A stretch of 64,000 bases of DNA, taken from Tulasnella sp. 424. Lineage: Eukaryota; Basidiomycota; Agaricomycetes; Cantharellales; Tulasnellaceae. Position 1 is the stretch's first letter. Each line of letters begins with the position of its first letter. Shown one piece after another: positions 34,385 through 45,907 of the stretch. Under the pieces are notes generated by a model. The model searched no databases. It was given only the letters and a program-made list of their open reading frames with translations, and was not told the origin of the DNA. The translations under genes were made by a program, and so were the position numbers. The DNA is taken from assembly GCA_019633425.1 (NCBI GenBank), contig WSUB01000038.1, forward strand, positions 124,001 through 188,000, written 5' to 3'.

Positions 34385-35510
34385 GGAGGAGACTGAGGAA
34401 ACCCGTGGAATTGAAGGTCGTCGGAAGGATCCTTGGGCTCAGCGGGGAGGGTTTTTCGCGGGGAGGGTTTTTCGCCAGAAGCTACTTCACTCACCTCGGT
34501 CGAGATGTCAATAGCCCGAAGATTAAGTCCGACCGTGGCGAAGGGTGTAGCGAAGGATGGGCCGAGGAACGGAGGCAGTCTAGCAAGTGGAGAAGCGACC
34601 TCGTGGAGTGGCTGTGCCCCTGAACGGCATTACTACAGAGTAGCTTTCGATGCCGTCAGAACCCAAGGAAGGGCCTCTATCAGCGATCCTCTTGACTCTT
34701 GACACCAGGGTCGGAATGCGGAGCATGTGCAGGAAGCCACGCTTGCCTTTCTGTCGAAAGCCCTACAACGAATGGCGAGAGGAATCAAGTGGATTGTCTC
34801 GAAGACGGGTCTTCGTGAATCTTAATGAACTTGAAGATGAAGACATAAGGATCACGAAACCCGTATACCATTTTAGTAAGGGTCCTTCAAACAAAAGACA
34901 AAAATAATCAAATCAATATAGCTAAATCGTGCATCAATACACCATTCCCATTTTTTCCCGGTCTCCCACCCCTTACCCCTTTCTGGCACTCTACCCAGGA
35001 CTATCAACTGGTGAACGTTCGCCTCATCAACTTGTGATGGCTCTCAATTCTGAATTCCAACTCCTCGAGCGGGTGCATCAGTGAACTCATCCACCGGTCC
35101 TGAGGGTTGGACCATAAGTTGGCTCATTTAGTCAGACCGCCGGAAACGAGGATTGGTATTCGTGGTTATTTTCTAGGTTGGTTGGCTCGCTGGACCGCTA
35201 AATAACGCCAGTGGGCGAGGTAAAAGAAGGCGCGCCCTTTGTATCTTTATCTAGATAGCTTGCGCATAGCGAGGATATTTCTACTCACGTTCTCGAGATA
35301 CAGTTCTAAACAACACAGAAACAATCAAAGCTAAATCGCTGAAATCACTGCTAAAACCAGGGACGATAGCTACAAAATAGGATGGAGGAGGTTGTGAGGA
35401 AGAGAACTGCGAGAGGGTCGGGCAGGGCGCCACAAATAAACGGATCAGTAGTCTAAGATGATAGCGGTCCCGGGGAGGGTGTCCTCGGGGTGCGCCGTAT
35501 TTCGCGAACC
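34385..35510. other. Intergenic region
   Basis: No domain or structured repeat is visible. Frames near 34405-34907 lack similarity I can recognise. The right end is the 3' flank of kinase-TPR C. Confidence 0.5.
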
Positions 35511-37924
35511 CTAGGGCATAAACGGTGGCTCGGTTGACAATTTCTCCGCTTCAACGACGTCCTTCAGAAGCTGTTTCGAATATCTCTTGCCCCATCCGTA
35601 ATCAATTTGTTCAGAGATCATTGAAGCATCGTTAATGAAGGTCTGTGCTTCCGCAAACCGAGCTTGGCTGAGCCGGATTTGACCGAGCCGCAAATAGCAG
35701 TTCGCTCGGCCCATGTCACCCCCGATGCTCTCGTAGATGGCCAGCGCTTGGGCGTACGACGCCTCTGCTTCGGCGTACTTGGACCGCATTCGCTGGACGT
35801 CCCCAAGCCCACACAATGCGTTCGCTCGGCCAAGGTGATTCCCGATGCTCTCGTAGATGGCCAGCGCTTGGGCGTACGACACCTCTGCTTCGGCGTACTT
35901 GGACCGCATTCGCTGGACGTCCCCAAGCCCACGCAATGTGTTCGCTCGGCCCAGGTGATTCCCGATGCTCTCGTGGATGGCCAGCGCTTGGATGTACGAC
36001 ACCTCTGCTTCGACGTACTTGGACCGCACTCGGTGGAGGTTCCCAAGCCCAACCAATGTGTTCGCTCGGCCCAAGTGACCCCCAACGCTCTCGTAGATGG
36101 CCAGCGCTTGGGTGTACGACGCCTCTGCTTCGGCGTACTTAGACCGCGCTCGCTGGACGTCCCCAAGCCCACACAATGCGTTCGCTCGGCCCTGGTCACC
36201 TCCGATGCTCTCGTAGATGGCCAGCGCTTGGTTGAACGATGCCTCCGCTTCGACGAACTTGGACTGCTCTCGGTCATTCTCTGCCAGTTGGACCAATATA
36301 TTTCCTACAGTCGATTGATCGCCAGCCAACCGAGCAATGACCAACCCCTGATTGAACGCCTCTGAAGCCTCCTCGCGCCTGTTATGCAAACGATGCATTG
36401 TCCCGACTTTTAGAAAAAGGACCGCGGACCGAATTTTGGATTCCTCCCCGGTTTTCACCGCTGGAATGACCCTTGGCTGTTTCAAACGAACCTCGTCATC
36501 GGAGTCTCACTTGAGTATTACCCCACTTACCATGAGCCCAAGGGATTGCCTGCATTCTGTTGCGGATGGTCGTTCCTTCGGTTCAGACTCCCAACATTTC
36601 TGCATCATACTGCAAAGATGATAGATTTGCGAAAGTTGAGTATGGTCACGGATTATTGGCAGTTGGCCTTCGACTATTTTCATCGTGATATCCCACTCTC
36701 CTTTGAGCTCCTCGAAAGGGTAACGGTCGGTGGTAGCCTGACACAATTCATGTGAATAAGGGCCAAAAGATCGCCATCTTTGAATTGGGCTTGCAAGCTC
36801 ACCTCCCAAGCAATCCACCCCAACGCCCATATATCCGTTGCCAGGTCAAGCGAATCTCCCTTCAAAACCTCGGGCGGTGACCAACGAAGCGAGCAGGCTG
36901 GACCTGTCAACGTAAGTGTGTTATGGGACGTGGTAATCGTCAATTGAGGGAGGTCACGGTAGTTGCTTTCCGGACCCTGGTTGCTCGTTGAAGCCGCTGG
37001 CTGAGTTGCTGGAGTGGCGCTGGCTTCTTGTGCTCGTCGAATAACACGAGCTGAGCCGAAGTCGGTGATGACAGCGTGATTTGACGATTTGACGAGGACG
37101 TTTAACTGAGTAATGATTGACGTAAGGATATATTCGAAGAATGGCGTGTCACGAGACTGACCGATTTGAGGTCGCCGTGGCAGATGGGAGGTTGGCTTGT
37201 GTGAAGGTATTCTAGTCCAGTTGCAACATCCAGAATCTGGTGCGCATTGAACTTTAGCTTCTGTCGAATCCTTGGGTCTTCAAGACGCACCAGCGATACG
37301 CGTTCGGGGATCTCCCACTCGCCGGAACGAAGGAACTCCCGGAGGTTGCCGTTGTCCTCCCAAGGGAAAACTAGCCATGCAATTCGATTGTCGACGTCCT
37401 CCACAAAACCGATGATCTCCACGATATTGGGGTGAGATAGCTTATCCAGGACACGCAGCTCGTTGACAAATAGCTGCAGGGGACCGAGTCAGAGCGAGAG
37501 GCAGCGGCGGGTGGGAGAGCTTACGCGAAGGAACTTTTCCTCGGTCATATCTCCATTTATAACGAATCGAAGCTTCTTTACGGCCACTCTTCTTCCTTTT
37601 TTCCCACTACCGCCCGTCTTGATGAATGTAGCCACTACGACATCGCCGTATGCACCGCCATCCCGGGAACTCTCTCCGATAAATTTTATTTCGCTAACGG
37701 ATATCCGCTTTCCTGACAAAGTCGCCAAGAGGTCTCGCTGCAATGGTGGGACAGTGAGGAAAACGTTGACAGGTCGTCGGTGCACTAATCATACTTACGA
37801 CAGACAGTTTGGTTCTCTCGGCGTAGGACGAGGTTTCGCCTATAGCCTCTAGTTGTAAAGAATCAACGCCTTCCGTCACGTTGTCGAGCTCTGATTCAGG
37901 TGTTGCCAAAGGAGGATTCGGCAT
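35511..37924 (-). CDS. Kinase-TPR fusion protein, paralogue C
   Basis: Exon 1 is 37924-37799 (MPNPPLATPESELDN) and exon 2 is 37737-37525; further exons run leftward. The kinase domain has VAVKKLR, a G-loop region rich in Gly (DGGAYGDVVVA), HGDLKS, DFGSAR and PPEV in place of APEV. It ends KERPSATECRQSL. The TPR exon follows (36485-35511), starting near VPAVKTGEE, with about seven 40-residue units. In the central five, the DNA repeats with an exact 120-nt period (35701-36300) and few changes, which suggests recent expansion or homogenisation. Compared with A and B the order of exons is conserved. One intron after ERVSL is open in frame, so its removal is inferred from the paralogues. It probably acts as a scaffolded kinase; substrate unknown. 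Confidence 0.8.
35701..36300 (-). repeat. 120-bp tandem repeats encoding TPR units
   Basis: Five units start at 35701, 35821, 35941, 36061 and 36181, each with TTCGCTCGGCC followed by an almost constant stretch. The period equals 40 codons, one TPR unit plus spacer. Confidence 0.9.
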
Positions 37925-39277
37925 CTTGACACGGTGGCAAGTCGGAAGGAGGGGGGATAGGAGAATGGTTAGGAGTCGGTTGTTGCAAAGGGCGTCGAGT
38001 CGTACAAATGTAGTGCAAATGAGATACCGTCTCCTCGAGGCTTTCACGAGGTTGAGCTGATGGATGAGATAACGAACTGACGTTGGAGGTCAGTCGTTTC
38101 TGAATGAGTTCACCTCGCGCTTGCTTGTCTGTATTTACGGCGTCCACTCATTTCGTTCCTGACCGCCTCAACCTTCATTCATGATTCACCTCGCCACTCA
38201 CTGCAGAGGAGACACTTGACACTCTGCATCGACGTTTCGTCTTTCTCCAACTTCTCAAATGCCGGCGATGAATATGGGAGCTTATTTCCACTGTGGTCCT
38301 GCTTCCTGGCCCCGACCTCCAAACTCGAGCAGTCCAACAGCAACGCGATCCATTGACGCGTTCGAATTTCTCGCCTTCACCGCTCTGACCCGCGCTAACT
38401 TGCCCCCAGTGCCAGGTTTGATAAGTTCGCTTCCCAATTCCACCAAATAATCCATCTTGGTAGTCGTCGCCAGGACACTTACGGGGAATCGTTGACAGCG
38501 CGCACTTCTGGCAGGAAGCCCTAAAGGGGAAAACGCCGTAACTTGCGAAGTGGAAAGGGCAGGAGAATGTAGCGAGTCAAAATGCCACCCCCTTTTAGAC
38601 ATGTGAAGGCTGTGCACGTGAACGGCATATATAACCGTGAAATGGATTTCGATGTCATGAGAACCTGAGGGAAACCTCCGACCATCAGCACCGACTTCGA
38701 CCCATCAGAGTTAAAGTGCGAAGGGCGCACGAGAAGCCACTTCTGCCCTCGGACAAGGGCCGTGACAGGATGGAGGGCTCAATAAAGGAAGGTCAGGTTG
38801 GACCGTTGGAGGGAGCCATCGTTGATATAAACAAGGAATTGGCTTCTAAATATCTCGAGGAACTTGGAGATTGCCACTAAATTTTGCCTCCTATATCTGG
38901 GAGCCCGAGATACACTACTACATCTCCCATCACAAACGTCGCAAGTCCTCGTCCAGCCACCAGGGCACTGTATACGTAGTTCACAAATTCGGATTCAGAG
39001 ACAAACTGATACGATATCGGGATTCAAAGAACATCCTCAGCTCGTGACATCATTAGCAGAGGCTTTTATCGGCAAATCCCCGAGTCGAGCGGGAGTTCTT
39101 AAAGATATAACGTTTTTGAGTCGCGGTACGGCAAGTTGGGGAATTGGTTTCGGAACAGAGGAACTAGTGGTTACTGAAATTTCATTACAATACATATCTA
39201 AGACAAACCAACTACCCAAGGAAGAAGTCCGGCCGGGATCGATGGATCTACAGCTCGGTTGGAGGCGTCGTAAACTT
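37925..39277. other. Intergenic region upstream of kinase-TPR C and downstream of the F-box pseudogene
   Basis: The right part (38830-39277) is a diverged copy of 30300-30653. A minus-strand frame at 38282-38617 has no recognisable domain and I do not call it a gene. Nothing else stands out. Confidence 0.45.
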
Positions 39278-40543
39278 CTATTCGTCCCACTTCGAAGGGA
39301 AAATATCATAAATAAGCGACCTCCGCAGGTACCGAGAAACCGATTTGAGAAGAAAGCCGCCCTCGCTTTCCGTGGAGGGTATGTACGCCCACACTCGGCC
39401 TGTTGGGTCAACGATGGCCTCCAGGTTCGGAGAGCGGTATTTGAAATCCAGCATCGCGCCAAACCCCAGGCTCGGGCCCCCAATATAGTCCACGGTATAA
39501 AGATTGATTTTAAGTTTGCGCAGTAAAGGTATTGGGTGTAGCTGAAAGGCAATCTAAGGCGTTCAGAAACAAGACCCAGAACGTTCAAAATCTCAGAGGC
39601 TGAAATTGCACATGCATATCGTGCCGACTCACCTCTGAACAGGAAGCCAACAGAGACTGCCGAGTCATCGCATAGTGGGACGTGATGCAGAGATTTTCGG
39701 TTTCCGGGAAACGCGCTAGCAGACTCCCAAGGCCATCCCAGTCGTGAATGGCGCCCCAGTTTAAAGATATGCGCAAGGTTCGAATCCTATATCCACTCCA
39801 TGGATCTTGCATGTTAAAAGAGAACATTTCTTCGTCATCTATGAAAAGTTCGAGGTGGTCCAATCGCGCAGCTGCGTTTAGGAAAGTTCTGGCGAACCGA
39901 GCCGCTCCTCCGAATCGGACGAGGTTGGGGACGTCCGAAGCCTGAATGCTATCCGGAAGATCGTCAAGGGTTTGGCAGGAGGAGAGATATAGGTATTCAA
40001 GGTGAGGTTGGGCTTGCAATATTGCTCGGAGGTTTGATATAGCTACCCGATTGTCCCAAGTGAGGTCAGCACAACCGTAATACCGGTCACTTATGGTCAA
40101 AGACTTTAGGTTCATCATGGTGACAGTCGCGCGGACGTGCGCTAAAGCTGGGCCCGACAGCCACTGCAGCCAATCGATGTTCAGTGATCGAATATTTTTG
40201 GCCAATGACAGTGCTTCAAGCCAGTCGGGTTGAAGAGGCTTTGGGAGCGTATCCGTGGCACGTGCTGGGAAGTTGCACCATTCAAGGGTGATTCGGATTC
40301 CCGAACGAGTGACGCCAAGTCCGGACGGCAGACGAACGTCTTAAGGAGGTGGAGTGATCTGTGCCGCAAGTATCGGAGCCACACAGTCCGGTAGAGGTGT
40401 CGTTCGCATGCGGACCGCAGAGTCCTGTTCACCATGAGATGTAAAACTGAACTCGGTGGGAGGAAGAACATGATCTCCTCTAGCAGTTCCAGTGGCAAGT
40501 CATCAAGGCGAGACCGGGGCCTCACTCTCAGCAGCCGCTGTGT
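39278..40543 (-). pseudogene. F-box protein 2, pseudogene
   Basis: This is the paralogue of F-box 1. The F-box (LPLELLEEIMFFLPPSSVLH) and the leucine-rich body (LRAILQAQPHLEYLYLSSCQ) are well kept, and the last exon ends FPSKWDE. Two defects are visible. The region aligned with the F-box 1 start codon has no ATG, only an upstream stop. One base is missing near 40295-40300 relative to F-box 1, which shifts the frame between SLVR and LEWC. A sequencing error could explain the second defect but not the first. It is divergent from carrier 2, as F-box 1 is from carrier 1. Confidence 0.75.
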
Positions 40544-41041
40544 GCACTAGAAGTTAGTCGTTGACTCGAACGAAAAGAAATATAAATGAATGCACCAAGA
40601 GCTTTTTCCAGAGCGACATCTAACTTCTCAGGCATCCGTTCTCCGTGGGTTTCACTCCTTTGCAACGGTCAGACTCCGCGTCCGAGGGTCAATGAACGTG
40701 CGTCCCCCAACGTGTTTGCGTCGCAAAGGACCCTTTTCGGCCCAACAACAGCTTGCTAGGAGGCCGACGTGCGGAGGCTCGGCTTTAGTAGTTGTTGGGG
40801 ACGTAAGATCTTGGAAAATCGTCGCGTTTTTACCTACAGCTCGCTATGTGGAGTAAACTCCGTCGGGAAGGCTCGGCTGAGAGTGTGGGGGTGTGGGTGT
40901 CCGACGCTTGGGAACCGACACGACCCGGCACCCTTTCCGTTTGTTCAAATTTCGACTTTCCACCCAAAATTCGACTTTCAAGCTCTCTCACCTCCTCTCC
41001 CTCCACCTTCCCCCCTCCTGCTCTCCCCCTTCAACAAAAAA

Positions 41042-42255
41042 ATGGCCACCCAGTACCGCCCATCACCTCTCATCGCTGCTGCTTTCCCCATCGCTGCCGT
41101 CTCTGACAGCTCCGATGCACCAAAACCAACGGGTCTCGACCTGTACGCACGCTTCGCTTTCGCAGGAGCCGTGTGCTGCTCCGTTACCCATGGCGCCCTC
41201 ACTCCCGTTGACGTGGTGAAGACCCGTATTCAGCTCGAGCCTGAGGTTTACAACAGGGTGAGTAATGAGCGTGTCGTCGTTTTCGTGTGCGAAATTTGGA
41301 TTTGGACTGACGCACAACCGTTGAAAATAGGGAATGATCACCGCTTTCCGCACCATCAGCGCGAAGGAGGGTGCTGGTGCTCTCTTGACTGGTCTCGGTC
41401 CCACTGCGCTCGGCTACGCTCTCCAGGGAGCCTTCAAGTTCGGTGGTTATGAATTCTGGAAGAAGACCGCCATCGACTACCTCGGTGTAGAAAAGGCTTC
41501 TGCCAACCGGTGCGTCCAAAATTCTTCCAAGCTGTAATCCGCATCAGCACTAACCTGAGCGTGCATACGTTTTCGGATTACAGTCAAGCTATCTATCTCG
41601 GAGCCTCTGGTATCGCTGAGTTCTTCGCCGATGTCGCTCTCTGCCCATTAGAAGCCACCCGTATCCGTCTCGTCTCCCAACCATCCTTCGCCACCGGTCT
41701 CGCCAGCGGCTTCGCTCGCATCGCCCGGGAAGAAGGCATCAGAGGCTTCTACTCTGGCTTCGGTCCCATCCTGTTCAAGCAGGTTCCTTACACCATGGCC
41801 AAGTTCGCCGTCTACGAAATCGTCTTCGAAAAGGCTGTCGCTGCCACCGGCAAGCCCAAGTCCGAGCTCACCCCTGGTACCCTCTCCGCCTTGAACTTGG
41901 GCTCCGGTCTCATGGCTGGTTTCGCCGCTGCCATCATCTCCCAGCCTGCTGATACCTTGCTCAGCAAGATCAACAAGACCAAGGCTCAGCCCGGAGAGAC
42001 TATCACTGGTCGCTTGATCAAGATGGCCGGCCAGTTGGGTGCTAAGGGTCTCTTCACTGGTATGGGTGCTCGTCTGGTCATGGTTGGTACTTTGACCGCC
42101 GGTCAATGTGAGTTTCCCGTGCTACGCTTCTCTCTCGTCACTCAAGTCGCTAACAATGCTGCTCTACTCTTCCAGTCGCCATCTACTCTGACATCAAGCG
42201 CGCCTTGGGTGCCACCGCTGGTGTTGAGATCGCCAAGGTCGCCACTTCATCATAA
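41042..42255 (+). CDS. Mitochondrial phosphate carrier, copy 2
   Basis: Exons 41042-41257, 41331-41509, 41584-42107 and 42176-42255 give 332 residues. All three PxD/ExxK/R carrier signatures are intact ([39 protein letters not shown]). It differs from copy 1 mainly at the N-terminal repeat ([10 protein letters not shown]), in [17 protein letters not shown] and at the C-terminus ([18 protein letters not shown]). Exon lengths equal those of copy 1 except the last. It sits directly upstream of the F-box array. A relic of a third carrier 3' end lies at 49195-49420. Confidence 0.93.
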
Positions 42256-42410
42256 TCGCGATAGACACTTTCGTTTGCTGTCATCATTTATTCTTCGTGT
42301 CTCTGGTCTTTGTTTTTTCTTCCATGTTGCTAATACCTCGTTAGACTTTCTAATCATAGACTGCGAGACCGAGTTTCATGTTGTGCGCCTGAGAACGGCA
42401 AGAATTTTGG

Positions 42411-42416
42411 CACGTG
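42411..42416 (+). promoter_or_regulatory. CACGTG E-box upstream of F-box 3
   Basis: The context AATTTTGGCACGTGAATC is conserved upstream of all five F-box genes of the array. It lies 201 nt before the ATG. Confidence 0.55.
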
Positions 42417-42611
42417 AATCCAATAGCCTTGGCTTCGTTTGGTCAAGGTCCTTCCACGACCTTTGTCTTCGGCAAATCGGTTCCTTGCTTTAAAGACGGC
42501 TCGAAGTTTGCCACCCTGAGTGATTACAACCAGGTATCCTTAATTCCTTTTGTATGCGGGCGACGCCATTGATGTATTTCTCTTCCTTTGCAAGCTACGA
42601 ACTAAACTCCA

Positions 42612-44046
42612 ATGACTCAGCAACCCCCCATTCACAGTCTCCCGCCAGAGTTGCACGAACACATCTCAATCTTCCTTCCCACAATTTCAATCACTACTCT
42701 CATGATGGCTAACTGCCATCTCCGATCCATTTACGAGAAGATCCTGTATCGGCATATCAACCTATACGACCAGCCTTACCGATCCAACGCACTCCTCAGA
42801 ACGTTTACCTTACGCCCGGACCTCGCTCTCCTCGTCCGTAGCCTCAACATCGACCTTCGACAGTGTATGATTAACACACAGCCTGGAGAGCAGCTCCTCT
42901 TGCCCGGCTACCCGACTCGACTCGGCGCACTCGCCTCAACACGCAATGTCACCTCGTTCGGACCCGGACCCCGACCGAATATGTTTACAATGCCGTCTGG
43001 ACAGCTCCTCTCGCCCACCCACCCGGCTCGACTCGACGCACTCGCCTTAGCACGCAATGCCAACTCATTCGGACTCTCGGGAGTAGAGTGGCTGGGGGGT
43101 GAAGAGATGAAGGGCATCCGAGAGGTCGTTTCGAAAATGAGATTGACGACCTTAGGGCTACACGGGTGGTATTCCGTCCATTCGGATGAACTCGAGTACG
43201 CAGCGAGAGTCTCCGCAAACCTCCGCGAAGTGTTGCAAGGTCAACCAGACTTACTAAATCTGGACTTTCAATACCATCTATACAAGATGGAAGCCCCAGG
43301 AGTAGAAATTCCAATTAGAATCCACAGTTCGGACATTGCACGTCTCAGAACTCTGGAGGCCTACATGGACACGTTTGCGTCGATCTTACCGGTTCTTGGT
43401 GACCAACTAGAGTCGTTGGTGATACAATACTGGAGGGACAACAACAGCCCATTTTCGGCCACATCGTTATCCAACCTCACTGCAGTTACAGGACGAATAC
43501 GCAAATTGCACCTGTTGGTGGGGCGGGGTGGACCTTTTCCTCCTGGATGGCACCTCAATTTTGGACCTATGTTGGCGTCGTTCCCAAATATCGAGTCGCT
43601 CAAGATCACTGGACAGATAGACTTCACGGTTTTATTGTGCCCGGAGGTTGTCGACCCGTACATCAAAACGGTACGTACGCTATCATTCCTCATGGCATTC
43701 TCTCCGCCTCCATGTCTCACAACCCCACGCGCGTTGAAATCAGGTCGCCTCCCAGATCACTAACTCTCCCAACCTGACCAAACTCGAAATCTCTTTCGAA
43801 CCCAGGGAGACCAGACGCGAATCGGACCCAAGTCGCCTAGTCAGCGAGGAGCTTGGGCTGAACTTCAAAAGGAGCTGCCCTTCGTTGAAGCGGTTCATTG
43901 ACCCGGAGAAACAGGAGTGGGTGTTCTCGCCGACCGATGAGGAGGTTGGGGGCAATGCGTTCCAAGCCATTAAGGTAGGGCAGTTTTACCACAATTGTAC
44001 GCAGTTTGGAGAGGGGGATCTGCCGGGGGTTGATTGGGATGTATAA
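42612..44046 (+). CDS. F-box protein 3 with internal duplication
   Basis: Exons 42612-43670 and 43744-44046, both in phase, give 453 residues. The F-box is at the N-terminus (LPPELHEHISIFLPTISITT...YRHINL). Leucine-rich segments such as ANLREVLQGQPDLLNLDFQY and DQLESLVIQYW follow. Exon 2 starts VASQITNSPNLTKLEISFEP and ends GVDWDV, with the array-wide KRSCPSLKRFIDPEKQEWVF. It is about 30 residues longer than its neighbours because the segment LLPGYPTRLGALASTRNVTSFG is followed by a second version, LLSPTHPARLDALALARNANSFG (42885-43080). It probably serves as an SCF substrate adaptor; target unknown. Confidence 0.82.
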
Positions 44047-44132
44047 CGTTAATGTTGGGAGATGAAAACTACATTCATAACAGGGGAATAACACCGCTGG
44101 CATGGTGACAGTGGCAAGAGTGAGAATTTCGG

Positions 44133-44138
44133 CACGTG
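44133..44138 (+). promoter_or_regulatory. CACGTG E-box upstream of F-box 4
   Basis: The context GAATTTCGGCACGTGAATC lies 183 nt before the ATG. A 5' leader intron (GTACACC...TTTGCAG) precedes the start codon. Confidence 0.55.
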
Positions 44139-44315
44139 AATCACCACGTTTGGCTTGGTTTGGTCTTTCCACCAAGGGGAATCCGTTTCCTTTCTTTGAA
44201 TCACGTCTCTTTCTGTTGGATACATTGAAACAGGTACACCTCATACCTTTCGGATGCTGGTGACACCATTTATGAATCTTCGCTTCCTTTGCAGGCCACG
44301 GACAAAAGCGATCCA

Positions 44316-45651
44316 ATGACTCAGCAACCAACCAGTCACCTCCTCAGTCTCCCGCCGGAGTTACACGAACACATCTCAATCTTCCTTCCCACGATTTCAA
44401 TCACTACTCTCATGATGGTCAATCGTCATCTTCGATCCATTTACGAGAAAGTCTTGTATCGGTATATCAACCTACATGCCCAGCCTCACCGGTCCAACGT
44501 ACTCCTCAGAACGTTTACGCTGCGCCCGGATCTCGCTCTCCTCGTCCGTAGCCTCGACATCGATCTTCGACCCAGTATGGTTAACACGCCGTCTGGACCG
44601 CGGGTCCTCTCGCCCGCCCACCCGGCTAGACTCGAGGCACTCGCCTCAGCACGCAATGTCAACTCTTTCGGACTCTCGGGAGTAGGGTGGCTGTGGGGTG
44701 AAGAGATGAAAGGCATCCGAGACGTCGTTTCGAAAATGAGATTGACGCGCTTAGGGATACACGGGTGGTGGATCGTCCTTTCAGAACCTGAACTCGAGTA
44801 CGCAGCCAGAGTTTACGCAAACCTCCGTGAAGTGTTGCAAGGCCAACCAGACTTACTAAATCTGGACTTTCGATATTCACTATACAAGAACGAAGCGCCG
44901 GGAGTAGAAATTCCCATTGGGATCCAAAGTTCGGACATCGCACGTCTCAGAACTCTGAAAGCCTACGTGGACACGTTTGCGTCGATCTTACCGGTTGTTG
45001 GTGACCAGCTCGAGTCGTTGATGATAGCCTACTGGAGGGACAACAACAGCCCATTTTCGGCCACATCATTATCCAACCTCACGGCAGTTACAGGACGAAT
45101 ACGCCAATTGCATCTGTTGGTGCAGCGGCGTGGACCTATTCCTGAATGGCACCTCAATTTTGGACCTGTGTTAGGGTCGTTCCCAAATATCGAGTCGCTC
45201 AGGATCACTGGAATATTAGACTACACGGTTGTATTGCGCCCGTCGTATGTGGACACGTTCTTCAGAAAGGTACGTGCGCCATCGCTCCTCGTGGCATGCT
45301 CTCCGCCTCCATATCTCACCACCCCACGCGTGTTGAAATCAGGTCGCCTCCCAGATCACTAACTCACCCAACCTGACCAAACTCGAAATCTCTTTCGAAT
45401 CCAGGGAGACCAGATGCGAACCGGACCCAAGTCTCCTAAACGAAGTCAGGGAGGAGCTTACGCAGAACCTCAAAAGGAGCTGCCCTTCGTTGAAGCGGTT
45501 CATTGACCCGGCGAAACAGGAGTGGGTGTTTTTGCCGACCGATGAGGAGGGTGGGGGTAATGCGTTTCAAGCGATTAAGATGGGGCAGCTTTACCAAAAT
45601 TGTACGCAGTTTAGAGAGGGGGATCTGCCGGGGATGGAGTGGGATGTATAG
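44316..45651 (+). CDS. F-box protein 4
   Basis: Exons 44316-45269 and 45343-45651 give 420 residues. The F-box is LPPELHEHISIFLPTISITT, followed by HLRSIYEKVLYRYINL. The leucine-rich body is very close to F-box 3 (ANLREVLQGQPDLLNLDFRY, DQLESLMIAYW), without the internal duplication. Exon 2 keeps KRSCPSLKRFIDPAKQEWVF and GMEWDV. The 3' flank after the stop is identical to that of F-box 5 for at least 77 nt, a sign of recent duplication or gene conversion. Confidence 0.84.
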
Positions 45652-45741
45652 CGTTGATGTTGGGAGCTGGAAGCTACATTCATAACATAGGAATAATACC
45701 GCTAGCATGATAGCAAGCAGTGGCAGGAGTGAGAATTTTGG

Positions 45742-45747
45742 CACGTG
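45742..45747 (+). promoter_or_regulatory. CACGTG E-box upstream of F-box 5
   Basis: The context GAATTTTGGCACGTGAGC lies 166 nt before the ATG. Confidence 0.55.
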
Positions 45748-45907
45748 AGCACACACGCTTGGCTGAGTCTTCCCGCCATCTCCGCCTTTGTGAAATCCTT
45801 TCCCGTGTTTAAACCGCATCTCTCCGTCTAATATCATAAATCAAGTACGCTTCATTCCTTTCCCATGCTGGGGACACCGTTGATTGGTTCTCTTGGCTTT
45901 GCAGACC

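Noticed and set aside
35701..36300. Exact 120-nt periodicity considered as a CRISPR-like or satellite array
   Set aside because: The units are in frame and encode TPR motifs within a spliced gene.
39775..39790. GGTTCGAATCC resembling a tRNA T-arm
   Set aside because: It falls in the coding region of the F-box pseudogene and no acceptor, D or anticodon arms surround it.
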